DNA of 36,572 nt, from assembly GCA_946886855.1 (NCBI GenBank), contig CAMPJJ010000056.1, positions 1 to 36,572 on the forward strand. Direction: 5' to 3'. The notes below the pieces were generated by a model that made no database searches, was not told the origin of the DNA, and was given only the letters and a program-made list of their open reading frames with translations. The position numbers and the translations under genes are program-made. Source of the DNA: an uncultured Roseateles sp. (lineage in GTDB: Bacteria > Pseudomonadota > Gammaproteobacteria > Burkholderiales > Burkholderiaceae). Numbering within the stretch: position 1 is the stretch's first letter; every line of letters begins with the position of its first letter. Shown in pieces: positions 25,408-34,140 of the stretch.

Positions 25408-26952
25408 ATGACGCTCAAGGCGAAACTCAACTTTTCGTTCATTGCACTGGTGAGCCTGGTCCTGCTCATGGGGGTGTTCGGCCTCGTGCAGTTGGCGCGC
25501 GTCAATGCCGTGGCGCACGATCTCGCGACGGAACAGCTTCCGAGCGTCACGTCGCTGGCCAACATGCGCGCCACCGCCAATCAGATCCGGCGCGCCGAGG
25601 CCGAGCATGTGCTCAGCAAGAATGAGCCGGAGATCGCGGCCGCGGATCGGCAGATCGCCAATCTGCGCTCCGTGCTCGCCAAGCAGGAGGAGGCTTACCG
25701 ACCGCTTGTTGCGCCTGGCGACGAGGCGCAAGGCTTCGCGGACTACCAGAGATTGCGGGACGCATTCCTCACGTCGATGGACAGGGTGCTTACGCTGTCA
25801 CGCGCCGGCGAGGACTCCTTTTCGCAGGCGCGCGAGGCTCATCTCACGACATCCAAGACCACCTTTGACGCGTGGGTCGCTGCGATCAGCCGTCTCGTGG
25901 AGATCAACAACGCGACGGCCAGCGAGTCGGCTCGTCAAGCCTCCTCCACCTATGGTTTCGCCAAGGGCGCATCGTGGAGCCTGATGGTGGCCGCCGTGGT
26001 GGTGGGCACCCTCCTCGCCTCGGTGATCGTGCGCAACGTGCTGGGTCAGATCGGCGGCGACCCGGCGGTCGCGGTGTCCCTGGCGACAAGGGTGGCTCAG
26101 GGAGACCTCACGACCGAGATCCAGCTCAACAAGAACGACGACCGAAGCGTCCTTGCCGCACTCAAGCAGATGCAGACAAAGCTCAACGGTGTTGTCTCTT
26201 CGGTGTTGGAGAACGCTCATGGCGTGGCGACGGCATCCGCGCAGATTGCGCAAGGCAACTCCGACCTGAGCAGCCGCACCGAGCAGCAGGCTTCCGCGCT
26301 GCAAGACACTGCCTCGTCAATGGAACAGCTTGGCGCCACCGTTCGTCAGAATTCGGACAACGCCATGCAGGCCAATCAGCTCGCCAGCAGCGCGTCCCAG
26401 GTTGCCAAGCTCGGCGGACAGTCCGTGTCCGAGGTGGTGTCCACCATGCGCGACATCAACGAGTCGTCGCAGAAAATCGGCGATATCGTCGGCGTCATCG
26501 ACGGCATCGCTTTCCAGACAAACATCCTCGCGCTCAACGCGGCCGTGGAGGCCGCTCGGGCGGGGGAACACGGAAAAGGTTTCGCGGTGGTCGCCCAGGA
26601 AGTGCGCACCCTTGCCCAGCGCAGCGCCACCGCGGCCCGGGAAATCAAGACCCTCATCGCAACAAGCTCCGAACGCGTCGAGCGCGGCACGTCACAAGTG
26701 GACGCCGCCGGACAGAGGATGCAGGAGATCGTCACGTCCATCCAGCGCGTGACCGACATCATGGCCGAGATCAGCGCGGCGTCGCTTGAGCAGAGCCAGG
26801 GCGTGGCCCAAGTCGGCGAGGCGATCGGACAGATGGACAGGACCACGCAGCAGAACGCCGCGCTTGTCGAAGAGAGTGCCGCCGCAGCGGAGAGCTTGAG
26901 ATCACAGTCCGAGCGACTCGTCGGGCTGGTGGCAACCTTCAAGGTCGCATAA
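25408..26952 (+). CDS. Methyl-accepting chemotaxis protein
   Basis: Transmembrane chemoreceptor of 514 aa. Start ATG has AGGGA seven bases upstream. Membrane segment 1 is at about 10-30 ([21 protein letters not shown]). A periplasmic four-helix-bundle sensor of about 150 residues follows, and membrane segment 2 is at about 190-212. HAMP and the methylation helices come next. The signalling tip is [37 protein letters not shown], the highly conserved hairpin that contacts CheA/CheW. There is no C-terminal pentapeptide for CheR/CheB docking. The sensor type suggests a 4HB_MCP receptor of the Tsr/Tar-like group common in Burkholderiales; the ligand is unknown. Ordinary chromosomal gene. Confidence 0.96.
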   Translation: MTLKAKLNFSFIALVSLVLLMGVFGLVQLARVNAVAHDLATEQLPSVTSLANMRATANQIRRAEAEHVLSKNEPEIAAADRQIANLRSVLAKQEEAYRPLVAPGDEAQGFADYQRLRDAFLTSMDRVLTLSRAGEDSFSQAREAHLTTSKTTFDAWVAAISRLVEINNATASESARQASSTYGFAKGASWSLMVAAVVVGTLLASVIVRNVLGQIGGDPAVAVSLATRVAQGDLTTEIQLNKNDDRSVLAALKQMQTKLNGVVSSVLENAHGVATASAQIAQGNSDLSSRTEQQASALQDTASSMEQLGATVRQNSDNAMQANQLASSASQVAKLGGQSVSEVVSTMRDINESSQKIGDIVGVIDGIAFQTNILALNAAVEAARAGEHGKGFAVVAQEVRTLAQRSATAAREIKTLIATSSERVERGTSQVDAAGQRMQEIVTSIQRVTDIMAEISAASLEQSQGVAQVGEAIGQMDRTTQQNAALVEESAAAAESLRSQSERLVGLVATFKVA

Positions 26953-27216
26953 GCAGGCATCAAGGTTTGCGTCCAATGGAGGCTCGCCTTGCGTGCGACC
27001 AGACCAGTACACGTCATGCCCGAGACGCCCAGCGCCAATCCCGCTCAACCAGATGCGAGACAGTGGCCTGTACTGTCGCTACAGCGGCGACAGCCGCGCT
27101 TGCGGGCCGTCCGCGACGCTAGCGCGCCATCGCGGGTAGCTGGCGAGCACGGCTATCGGCACGAAAAATGCCCGAGTGGACGGAAGCGGAACTCTCCGCA
27201 CATCCAAGGAAATGCC
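26953..27216. other. Spacer after the chemoreceptor gene
   Basis: No supported gene. An inverted repeat CTGTCGC-n7-GCGACAG (27073-27079 and 27087-27093) could fold, but has no T-run after it; it may be a weak terminator. The following gene has AAGGA at 27206-27210. Confidence 0.35.
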
Positions 27217-27465
27217 ATGAGCACGGAACCCAACCCCGCCATCAACACCAACCCTGAGGCGCACTCGGAGGCGGGTACAGCCCCAAAAGACGGACGAGAG
27301 CCCGCGGAGCGGCAGGAGCCGACGGGCGGGGCTGTGCCCAGCCCGAGCCAGCAAGGCCGCCAGACGCCGAGCCCCGAGGACGATCTGCGTGACGCACCCG
27401 CTGGCGCGGATCGAGGCAATGTGCAAGGTGGACGCGATGAGGACGACGGCATCCCCCAATCGTGA
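27217..27465 (+). CDS. Small acidic, disordered protein
   Basis: Protein of 82 aa with no recognisable domain. It is composed mainly of Pro, Glu, Asp, Gly, Ser and Gln (NPEAHSEAGTAPKDGREP and RDEDDGIPQS), with no hydrophobic core, so it is probably intrinsically disordered. A good Shine-Dalgarno (AAGGA, six bases before the ATG) supports translation. A longer open frame upstream is disregarded because it lacks this signal. Similar small acidic proteins of unknown role are often seen in Burkholderiales; function cannot be inferred. Confidence 0.6.
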   Translation: MSTEPNPAINTNPEAHSEAGTAPKDGREPAERQEPTGGAVPSPSQQGRQTPSPEDDLRDAPAGADRGNVQGGRDEDDGIPQS

Positions 27466-27560
27466 GCGTCTCGCCACAGGGCGCCATGTAAGAACCTCGG
27501 TCCGCAGGACGACCCGAACGTTGAACGGCGGTCTCGTTGATTGATCGGGGTGAGAGCGCC

Positions 27561-30140
27561 CTACGCTGCGCCAAAGGCCCCCTGCAAGCGCGTCATCAGA
27601 TCCTCCAGCGCCAACGGCTTGTGCACGACATCGAGCGTGGCGTCCAACGCGCTCTGCACATTCTCGGCGTACCCGGTGATGACCGTGACCGGCAGCCTCG
27701 GTCGCTCACCCCGTACCGTCATTGCCAGCTCAACGCCTCCCATCGCGCCGGGCATGACCGCGTCCGTCAGCAAGAAGCCAATGTCATCACCCAGCTGCGG
27801 TGTTCGCAGCACGCGCAGCGCATCGTCGGCATTGACTGCCCGGGTGACCTTGAGCCCCAAGCTCGCGATGAGCGCGATCGTCGCGGCGGCGACGTCGTCG
27901 TTGTCTTCCGCCACCAGGACGTGGCCGTGGAACTTGCGCCCGACGGCCGTTGAGGAAACAAGTTTCGGCTCGACAGCTCCGGTGACTGCGTCAGATTCGC
28001 CAGATCGGTCAGATCCGCCAGATCCTCCAGCTCGGTCAGCTCCTTGCGTTTCGTCGGAACCAGCCGCCCCGTCAGGTCCGACGTCGGCTGCAGGCAAGAT
28101 CAGCCTGACCGTCGTGCCCTGCCCCACTGCGCTCTCGATACGCAACTCTCCCCCGGCCGCCTCCGCGACGCCCCGCACCTGATTCAAGCCCAGGCCGGAT
28201 CCAGAACCCCGCTCCTTGGTCGTGAAGAACGGCTCGCTCACGCGGCCCAGGATGTCCGACGGGATGCCATGGCCCTCATCGCGGGCACTGAGGGTCACGA
28301 GCTTCTTTCCGCCCTCGACCATCCCGTCCGCGTTGACAACAAACACGCCTCCGTGCGGTTGCGCGTGTTTGGCGTTCACCGCGAGGTTGACCAGCGCCAA
28401 CTCGAGCTCGGCCGCATCCACGAGCACCGGCGGAAGATTGGAGGCGACGTCCACGCTCAGCGCAATGCTGCGACCCAAGGTCGTGCGCAACAGCTCTTCG
28501 ATCTCCGGTAGCCACGTGCGCAAGTCGATGACCTCGGGCCGCAGCGTTTGCCGCCGCGTGAGCGACAGCAACTGGCGCGTCAGACGCGTGCCGCTCTGGA
28601 CAGCTCGGCGCATCGCGGCGTTCTGCGGCTCCGAGGCGTGTTCCGGGTGCCTGACGTTCTGGATGTGGAGGCTGTTGGTGAGGATGGCCAGCAGGTTGTT
28701 GAAGTCGTGCGCGACGCCCGCCGTCAGTGTCGACAGCGTCTCGCGCCGGTGAGCTTCGAGCACGCTTTTCTCGCTGGCGGCGCGCAGCCGGGTCTGTTCG
28801 TGGAGATCGAGCTGGGCCTGCTGCTCCAGCTGTACGCGCCGACGTGCAATCGCGGTGACGGCGATCAGCAACAGCGTGATGGGCAGCGCCATCGCGCCAA
28901 CGATCCCCATGGTCCGCACCCAGCCCGACATCAGCGCGGCCTGGCTGAAACTCACCACCACATACACGGGCATTTCCTCGACACGGCGAAATGCCGCCAC
29001 GCGTGGCTCGCCGGATCTGCCCACCCGACCGTAGACCACGCCTGACGATTCTCCGGATCGGATGGCCTCCAGTGACGGAGAGTCCGCCGCCACGTGCGTG
29101 GTTCCCGTCGCAGGAACGGGCCATCGTGCCAGCAAGTCGCCGTCCGTTCGAACGAGGCTGATGGATTCCACGTCCGTGTTCTGCGCCAGGATGGCACGGT
29201 AGTAATCGCGGAAATACTCGGGGTTCAAGGAGACCGCAACGATGCCGTTGAAGCGCCCATCCGCGGCCGGGCGCCGGTGGGTGAGGTTGAACAGTTCCCT
29301 CCCCGTCTGACGCCCTTTGAGCACCTCACTGAGGTCGAACCCGCGGTCCTCGACGGCCTGCCGGGTGAAGTAGCTGCGATCGATGACGGTGACGGTCGGA
29401 TCGATGGCGCGGTCGCTGCGCACCACGGGAACCGCCATGGCATCCCACACATTGAGGTTCACCACGGAGGGCACCCCCAAAAGCATGTCACTCAGGCGCT
29501 GTCGAACGTCGCTTTCGTGCCGACGAATGACATCGTCGTTGCCCGTGGTCAGCAATGCGGCTTCCAGCGTCAGCTTTTCCGCGACGTCGAAGGTGCGCCG
29601 CGCATGTTGGTACACCAGGTCTGCACGTCGCACGACGGTGTCATGAGACGCCTGCAGCGCTTGCTCATAGGTCCACCAGCCGACCAGCACGAACGCGGTC
29701 GCGGGGAGCAGCACCGCACCGAATAGCGCCGCATTGAGCCATCGGACCAGCGGCATATCGGCGGCTGTGCCCAGCCTGACATGGCGACGCCGCAGGGCAT
29801 TGACCCGCGCCACGAGCACACAGGCCCCCCCGAGCACCAGAGCGAATCCGACAGCCCTGACGCCGCCTTCGCGGTTCAGCACATCCGGCGGCATGCTCGG
29901 CAGCAAGGTACCCACAAGACAGATCAGCGTCGCCAGGGCTCCTGGGCCTGCTCCCCACATGAGGGCGCAGAACAGTGCGACCGGCGCGGCAATGATGAAG
30001 GGGAGCTCGTCGCCCAACGCGGGCTGCAGGAAAGCGCGCAAGGCGATGGCAAGGACCGCCGCGAGCGCGGCCGCCAGCCATCTGGCTTTAGCCGCGATGC
30101 TCGGGTGGCGAAAGCGAAAAGAGGGCATGGAGTCCGGCAT
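27561..30140 (-). CDS. Hybrid sensor histidine kinase with C-terminal receiver
   Basis: Protein of 859 aa from the ATG at 30140 (other starts at 30155, TTG, and 30128 are possible). Domains: an N-terminal multi-helix membrane region resembling DUF4118/KdpD (PFIIAAPVALFCALMWGAG); a membrane segment at about 140-165; a periplasmic dCache-like sensor (about 165-400, YFTRQAVEDRGFDLSEV and FNGIVAVSLNPEYFRDYYRAIL); and another membrane segment near 410. The HisKA domain has the phosphoacceptor His478 in AGVAHDFNNLLA. The HATPase has NLAVNAKHA, DEGHGIP and GSGLGLNQVRGV. A Gly/Ser/Asp linker with a 9-bp repeat follows. The receiver has its phosphoacceptor Asp793 in LLTDAVMPG and Lys in VVHKPL. No separate regulator gene is adjacent; output is unknown. 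Confidence 0.94.
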   Translation of the reverse strand: MPDSMPSFRFRHPSIAAKARWLAAALAAVLAIALRAFLQPALGDELPFIIAAPVALFCALMWGAGPGALATLICLVGTLLPSMPPDVLNREGGVRAVGFALVLGGACVLVARVNALRRRHVRLGTAADMPLVRWLNAALFGAVLLPATAFVLVGWWTYEQALQASHDTVVRRADLVYQHARRTFDVAEKLTLEAALLTTGNDDVIRRHESDVRQRLSDMLLGVPSVVNLNVWDAMAVPVVRSDRAIDPTVTVIDRSYFTRQAVEDRGFDLSEVLKGRQTGRELFNLTHRRPAADGRFNGIVAVSLNPEYFRDYYRAILAQNTDVESISLVRTDGDLLARWPVPATGTTHVAADSPSLEAIRSGESSGVVYGRVGRSGEPRVAAFRRVEEMPVYVVVSFSQAALMSGWVRTMGIVGAMALPITLLLIAVTAIARRRVQLEQQAQLDLHEQTRLRAASEKSVLEAHRRETLSTLTAGVAHDFNNLLAILTNSLHIQNVRHPEHASEPQNAAMRRAVQSGTRLTRQLLSLTRRQTLRPEVIDLRTWLPEIEELLRTTLGRSIALSVDVASNLPPVLVDAAELELALVNLAVNAKHAQPHGGVFVVNADGMVEGGKKLVTLSARDEGHGIPSDILGRVSEPFFTTKERGSGSGLGLNQVRGVAEAAGGELRIESAVGQGTTVRLILPAADVGPDGAAGSDETQGADRAGGSGGSDRSGESDAVTGAVEPKLVSSTAVGRKFHGHVLVAEDNDDVAAATIALIASLGLKVTRAVNADDALRVLRTPQLGDDIGFLLTDAVMPGAMGGVELAMTVRGERPRLPVTVITGYAENVQSALDATLDVVHKPLALEDLMTRLQGAFGAA
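27991..28044. repeat. Tandem 9-bp repeat in the kinase-receiver linker
   Basis: Six degenerate units of about (C/T)CAGATC(C/G)G, read on the minus strand as a Gly-Gly-Ser / Asp-Arg-Ser type linker between the ATPase and receiver domains. Confidence 0.85.
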
Positions 30141-30195
30141 TGGGGCGACCCGCAACTATGCCTCGATTTGTCCGTGAGGCTTGGTGCGCTCGCTG

Positions 30196-30227
30196 CCGTC
30201 CTTCCGTCCTCCCGTCCTCCCGTCCCC
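30196..30227. repeat. Tandem 8-bp repeat upstream of the histidine kinase gene
   Basis: Four units: CCGTCCTT, CCGTCCTC, CCGTCCTC, CCGTCCCC. Located about 55-90 bp before the kinase start codon (minus strand), in the probable leader or promoter. Noncoding and 8-bp period like the array at 22653. Confidence 0.9.
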
Positions 30228-30308
30228 GCTCTAGTTCAACTGGATCACCCCGTCTCCAAAACATCGCGTCTGTTAAGGATGCAGCGAGCAGTTGCGTGAC
30301 GACCCCTC

Positions 30309-30404
30309 CTATTGAATCTCAAGCCCTGCTTCGGCCAGGCGAGCGGCCAGTTCGTCATGCTGCATCTGGAACTTGGCGTCGTTCTTCCTCGGACCTTTCG
30401 TGAC
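30309..30404 (-). pseudogene. Remnant of a small gene (DUF6471-like end), tentative
   Basis: On the minus strand a short open stretch reads coherently from just after a TAG near 30405 to a TAG at 30309: KNDAKFQMQHDELAARLAEAGLEIQ then stop. The part DELAARLAEAGLE recalls the DUF6471 helix-turn-helix family (where it is followed by ETxANIxNKxxRG), but here it is cut off. This suggests a decayed fragment. Similarity is from memory and uncertain; the stretch could be fortuitous. The rest of the 400-bp gap (30156-30557) holds the 8-bp repeat and an AT-rich segment around 30415-30475. Confidence 0.25.
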
Positions 30405-30557
30405 CTAGCAATTGTCCGCATGAAAATTTCGGTCAAATGCCCTTCATACGGTCATTTCACCAATATTTCAATTCCACAAACGGCCCGCCCGAACCTCGTG
30501 ATTGGGTGTTCCACCGCCTTTCCTCAGGCGCCGGCGCATCAAATGCCCGGGCGAGAT

Positions 30558-31301
30558 CTAGCTGCGGCTGGATGCGCGGCCCGTATTCTGGGCATACAGC
30601 CTCCCCGCCGCTTTCAGCCCGCCCATCGCGAACGCATGCAGATGCAAGGCCAGGTCCTCGCGTGGCGAGGCGACGAAGTCGCGCAGCGGCGCGATATAGC
30701 CGTTCGCGCCAACCAGCATCATCAAGCCCGGCGCGCCTGTGCTCACCAAGCATCGCAAAAGCGCCGGCTCGCCGACGGGGATGCGCGTGACCCCGCTCAA
30801 GATCCCCAGAACGATCTGCAGCTTTGGCGCGATCTCCTGGTTCAGCAGCACATGCGCGTTGGCCGTGGGCGCCAACAACTCCCGGGCCAGCACCCGGGTG
30901 GGCCAGCCGGGCACACCGCTCGTGGCCTGCAGGAACTGGTCGATCAGCAGCCTGACCTTCTCCGATCCTGGCCGCTTGCCGCTGGCGATCTGTTGAAGGA
31001 CCTCCAACCGGATGACCCGCCGATGCGCCTCCGCCAACACCGCCTGGTAGAGCCCGTTGCGACTGCCGAAGTGGTAATTGATCGACGCGACGTCCGCGCC
31101 CGCATGTTTGGCGATCGACGTGCTGGTCGTCTCGGCGAAGCCGGCCGCGGCAAAAAGCAATCCGGCCGATTCCAGCAACCGCGCGTAGGTCTGATCCCCG
31201 TCGGCACGGGTGGCGCGGGGGGCGCGCGCGTGGCTGGTGGCGCGCACCGGATTCACGCTCGCCGAGGGCGCGCCGGGCTGCTTGCCCTTTAGTTGAGTCA
31301 T
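30558..31301 (-). CDS. cecR: CecR-like TetR-family regulator
   Basis: Protein of 247 aa. After about 35 basic, Ala/Arg-rich residues comes the TetR DNA-binding domain: ARLLESAGLLFAAAGFAETTSTSIAKHAG, with the recognition helix ADVASINYHFGSRNGLYQAVL. The C-terminal half (RLEVLQQIASGKRPGSEKVRLLIDQFL; WPTRVLARELLAPT) resembles the DUF1956 domain of E. coli CecR (YbiH). In E. coli CecR controls the ybhGFSR exporter. Here the gene is divergent from ybhG with only 64 bp between start codons, which strongly supports the same control. Effector unknown; CecR-type regulators respond to certain antibiotics. Confidence 0.88.
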   Translation of the reverse strand: MTQLKGKQPGAPSASVNPVRATSHARAPRATRADGDQTYARLLESAGLLFAAAGFAETTSTSIAKHAGADVASINYHFGSRNGLYQAVLAEAHRRVIRLEVLQQIASGKRPGSEKVRLLIDQFLQATSGVPGWPTRVLARELLAPTANAHVLLNQEIAPKLQIVLGILSGVTRIPVGEPALLRCLVSTGAPGLMMLVGANGYIAPLRDFVASPREDLALHLHAFAMGGLKAAGRLYAQNTGRASSRS

Positions 31302-31365
31302 CCGTTTAGTTTAAAAGCGATTGAGATTAGAGTCGATTCCCAGTTCAAGCCCCAACGCTGCCCAC
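31302..31365. promoter_or_regulatory. Divergent cecR-ybhG control region
   Basis: The 64 bp between the start codons are AT-rich compared with their surroundings. They contain CGTTTAGTTTAAAAGCG (31303-31319), a partial dyad that is a plausible operator. Both promoters must overlap it. No clear -35/-10 pair can be assigned by eye. Confidence 0.45.
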
Positions 31366-32373
31366 ATGAAGAAAGCTCTGATTCTCGGCTTCGCCGCCTT
31401 GCTCCTGATCCTCGGATCGGGTGGCTGGTGGTGGCATCGGCAGGCCGCGAACAAGGACGATGGGACGCTGACGCTGCATGGCAACGTCGACATCCGTCAG
31501 GTCTCGCTGGCCTTCGACGGCAGCGGTCGCGTCGCCGAGGTATTGGCGCAGGAAGGCGACCGCGTGCACGCCGGCGCCGTGGTCGCGCGACTGGACGTCA
31601 GCACGATGAAGCTGGAGGCGGAGCAGGCCCGCGCGCAGAGCGAGGCGCAGCAGCAGGCGCTGTTGAAGCTGCGCAACGGCTCCCGACCCGAGGAACTGGC
31701 TCAGTTGCGCAGCCGAGTGGTCGCCGCGAAGGCGGACGCCGAGCGCGCGCAGGATGAGGTGGCACGACTGCAGGAGGTCTCGGCCAGCACGCGGGGTCGT
31801 GGGGTGAGCGCCCAGGATCTGCAGCGCGCGAGCACCGCGGCCCAGGTCGCACGTGCCAAGCTCGACGAGCAGATCGAAGCGCTCCGGCTTGCCGAGCGCG
31901 GCGCGCGCAAGGAGGACCTGGCGGCGTCCGAGGCGCAGGCGAAAGCCGCCCTCGCCCGCGTCGCTCTGCTTGAGCACCAGATCGCCCAGGGCGAACTGAA
32001 GGCGCCTTCGGACGCCACCGTACGCTCCCGCCTGGTGGAGCCGGGCGACATGGTCTCGCCGCAACGTCCCGTTTTCGCACTCGCGTTGGCCGGGCCCAAG
32101 TGGGTGCGGGTGTACGCCAACGAACCCGACCTGGGCCGAGTCAAGCCGGGCACGCACGTCAGCGTGACAACGGACAGCGCGCCGACGACACCATTGCAAG
32201 GCGTGGTCGGTTTCGTCTCGCCGGTGGCCGAGTTCACGCCGAAGGCCGTGCAGACCGACGAGCTGCGCACCAGCTTGGTCTACGAGGTGCGCGTGCGGGT
32301 GGACGACCCGCAGGACCAGCTGCGCATGGGTCAGCCGGCCACCGCCCGATTTCCTGTCGCCACCGGCAACTGA
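31366..32373 (+). CDS. ybhG: YbhG-like membrane fusion (HlyD-type) protein
   Basis: Periplasmic adaptor of 335 aa. An N-terminal anchor (MKKALILGFAALLLILGSGGWWW) is followed by the first beta half of the lipoyl domain (LHGNVDIRQVSLAFDGSGRVAEVLAQEGDRV). A long alpha-helical hairpin follows (about 85-205, with NGSRPEELAQLRSRV, the YbhG signature), then the second lipoyl half (LKAPSDATVRSRLVEPGDMVS) and a beta-barrel (VRVYANEPDLGRVKPG). It links the ABC exporter to the outer-membrane channel. A frame opening at 31321 is rejected because the ATG at 31366 gives a proper signal anchor. 3 bp precede ybhF. Confidence 0.94.
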   Translation: MKKALILGFAALLLILGSGGWWWHRQAANKDDGTLTLHGNVDIRQVSLAFDGSGRVAEVLAQEGDRVHAGAVVARLDVSTMKLEAEQARAQSEAQQQALLKLRNGSRPEELAQLRSRVVAAKADAERAQDEVARLQEVSASTRGRGVSAQDLQRASTAAQVARAKLDEQIEALRLAERGARKEDLAASEAQAKAALARVALLEHQIAQGELKAPSDATVRSRLVEPGDMVSPQRPVFALALAGPKWVRVYANEPDLGRVKPGTHVSVTTDSAPTTPLQGVVGFVSPVAEFTPKAVQTDELRTSLVYEVRVRVDDPQDQLRMGQPATARFPVATGN

Positions 32374-32376
32374 GCG

Positions 32377-34140
32377 ATGAGCGTCGGTGAGCCGACCGTC
32401 GTCGCGCAGGGCCTGCGCAAGACGTTCAAGGGGAGCGGGGGCGGCGAGGTCGCGGCCGTCGACGCGGTCACGATGCGCGTGCGCGCTGGCGAACTCACTG
32501 CGTTGGTGGGCCCCGACGGGGCCGGCAAGACCACGCTGCTGCGGATGATCGCGGGATTGATGACGCCGGACGCGGGCTCGCTGACCGTGCTGGGCACCGA
32601 CGTGGTCCGGCAGCCTCAGGCGGTGCAGGACCGGATCAGCTACATGCCGCAGCGCTTTGGCCTGTACGACGATCTCAGCGTGCAGGAGAACCTCGATCTC
32701 TATGCCGATCTGCACGGCGTGCCGCGGGACAAGCGCATCGACCGCTTCCAGCGCCTGCTGGCCATGACCGACCTCGCCCGCTTCACCGACCGCGCCGCGG
32801 GCAAGCTGTCCGGCGGCATGAAGCAAAAGCTCGGCCTCGCCTGCACGCTGGTGCGCTCGCCCGAGCTGCTGCTCCTCGACGAACCCAGCGTCGGCGTCGA
32901 CCCGCTCTCCCGCCGCGACCTGTGGACGATCCTCGAGCAGCTGATCTCGGACGAGGAGTTGAGCGTGATCGTCAGCACCGCCTACATGGACGAAGCCGAG
33001 CGCTGCGCCCAGGTCTTCGTCATCAACCAAGGCCGGGTGCTGGCGCAAGGCGCGCCCGACGTGCTGAAGGAGCGGGCCAAAGGCCTGAGCTATCAGGCCA
33101 CGCCGCCGCGGGGGATGGCCGCGCGGGACCTCCAGGCCAGCCTCATTGATGCAAGGGACCGCATCGTCGACGCCGTGCCCAAAGGCGGTGGCGTGCGCTT
33201 CATCCGCCAAGCACACGTGCCCCAGGACGCGTTGACGGACTTGCTCGGCGAGGCCGAGGTCAAGGTCCGACCCCATGAACTCGAGGACGCGTTCATGATG
33301 CTGCTGCGCGAGCAGACGCCGCCAGGCGAGCACGCCGCGAGCGCGGCGGCAGACGCGCCGGTCGGCACCGTCCGGCCGCGCGACGGCAAGCCGGTCATCA
33401 TCGTGCGGGACCTGGTGCGCAAGTTCGGCGACTTCACCGCCGTGGCGAGCACCTCCTTCGACGTCAAGCGCGGCGAGATCTTCGGACTGCTCGGCCCCAA
33501 CGGCGCCGGCAAGACGACCACCTTCCGCATGCTCTGCGGCCTGCTGCCCCCCACCAGCGGCCATCTCGAGGTCGCGGGCGTCGACCTGCGCACCGCGCGG
33601 GCCAAGGCCCGACGAAACATCGGCTACGTGTCGCAGAAGTTCGCGCTCTACGGCAACCTGAGCGTGCGCGAGAACCTCGAGTTCTTCGCCGGCGCCTACG
33701 GTCTGCGCGGTCGGGCGCTCGCGGACCGCGTGAAGACCGTGATCGAGCAGTTCGATCTGGATCCCGACGCGACCAGCGGCCAACTGCCCGGCGGCTACAA
33801 GCAGCGCCTGGCGATGGGGGCAAGCCTGCTGCACGAGCCGGAGATCCTGTTCCTGGACGAACCGACCAGCGGCATCGACCCGTTGGCGCGCCGCGCCTTC
33901 TGGCGCACCATCACCGGCCTGGCCCAACGCGGCGTGACCGTCATCGTCACCACCCATTTCATGGAGGAGGCCGAGTACTGCGATCGCATCGCGATCCAGG
34001 ATGCCGGCCAGGTGCTGGCGCTGGGCACGCCGCGCGAGGTGCGCGCGCAGGCCGGCGCCGAACATGGCAGCGACATGAACGACGCGTTCATCGCCATCGT
34101 CGAGCAGGGTCGCCAGTCGGCCGGGAAGCCAGGGACATGA
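32377..34140 (+). CDS. ybhF: YbhF-like ABC exporter ATPase with two fused nucleotide-binding domains
   Basis: Protein of 587 aa (E. coli YbhF about 578). First domain: Walker A GPDGAGKTT (Lys51), signature LSGGMKQKL, Walker B LLLLDEPSVGVDPLSRRD. Second domain from about 340: Walker A GPNGAGKTT (Lys379), signature LPGGYKQRL (Pro replaces the usual Ser), Walker B ILFLDEPTSGIDPLARR. Both have the H-loop region (second: TTHFMEEAEYCDR; first: STAYMDEAERC, with Tyr in place of His, a common degenerate site in this family). It energises the YbhS/YbhR permeases. ATGA overlap with ybhS. Confidence 0.96.
   Translation: MSVGEPTVVAQGLRKTFKGSGGGEVAAVDAVTMRVRAGELTALVGPDGAGKTTLLRMIAGLMTPDAGSLTVLGTDVVRQPQAVQDRISYMPQRFGLYDDLSVQENLDLYADLHGVPRDKRIDRFQRLLAMTDLARFTDRAAGKLSGGMKQKLGLACTLVRSPELLLLDEPSVGVDPLSRRDLWTILEQLISDEELSVIVSTAYMDEAERCAQVFVINQGRVLAQGAPDVLKERAKGLSYQATPPRGMAARDLQASLIDARDRIVDAVPKGGGVRFIRQAHVPQDALTDLLGEAEVKVRPHELEDAFMMLLREQTPPGEHAASAAADAPVGTVRPRDGKPVIIVRDLVRKFGDFTAVASTSFDVKRGEIFGLLGPNGAGKTTTFRMLCGLLPPTSGHLEVAGVDLRTARAKARRNIGYVSQKFALYGNLSVRENLEFFAGAYGLRGRALADRVKTVIEQFDLDPDATSGQLPGGYKQRLAMGASLLHEPEILFLDEPTSGIDPLARRAFWRTITGLAQRGVTVIVTTHFMEEAEYCDRIAIQDAGQVLALGTPREVRAQAGAEHGSDMNDAFIAIVEQGRQSAGKPGT

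Noticed and set aside
31345..34065. 906-codon open frame on the minus strand
   Set aside because: Antisense of ybhG and ybhF; His/Arg/Ala-rich shadow without recognisable motifs.
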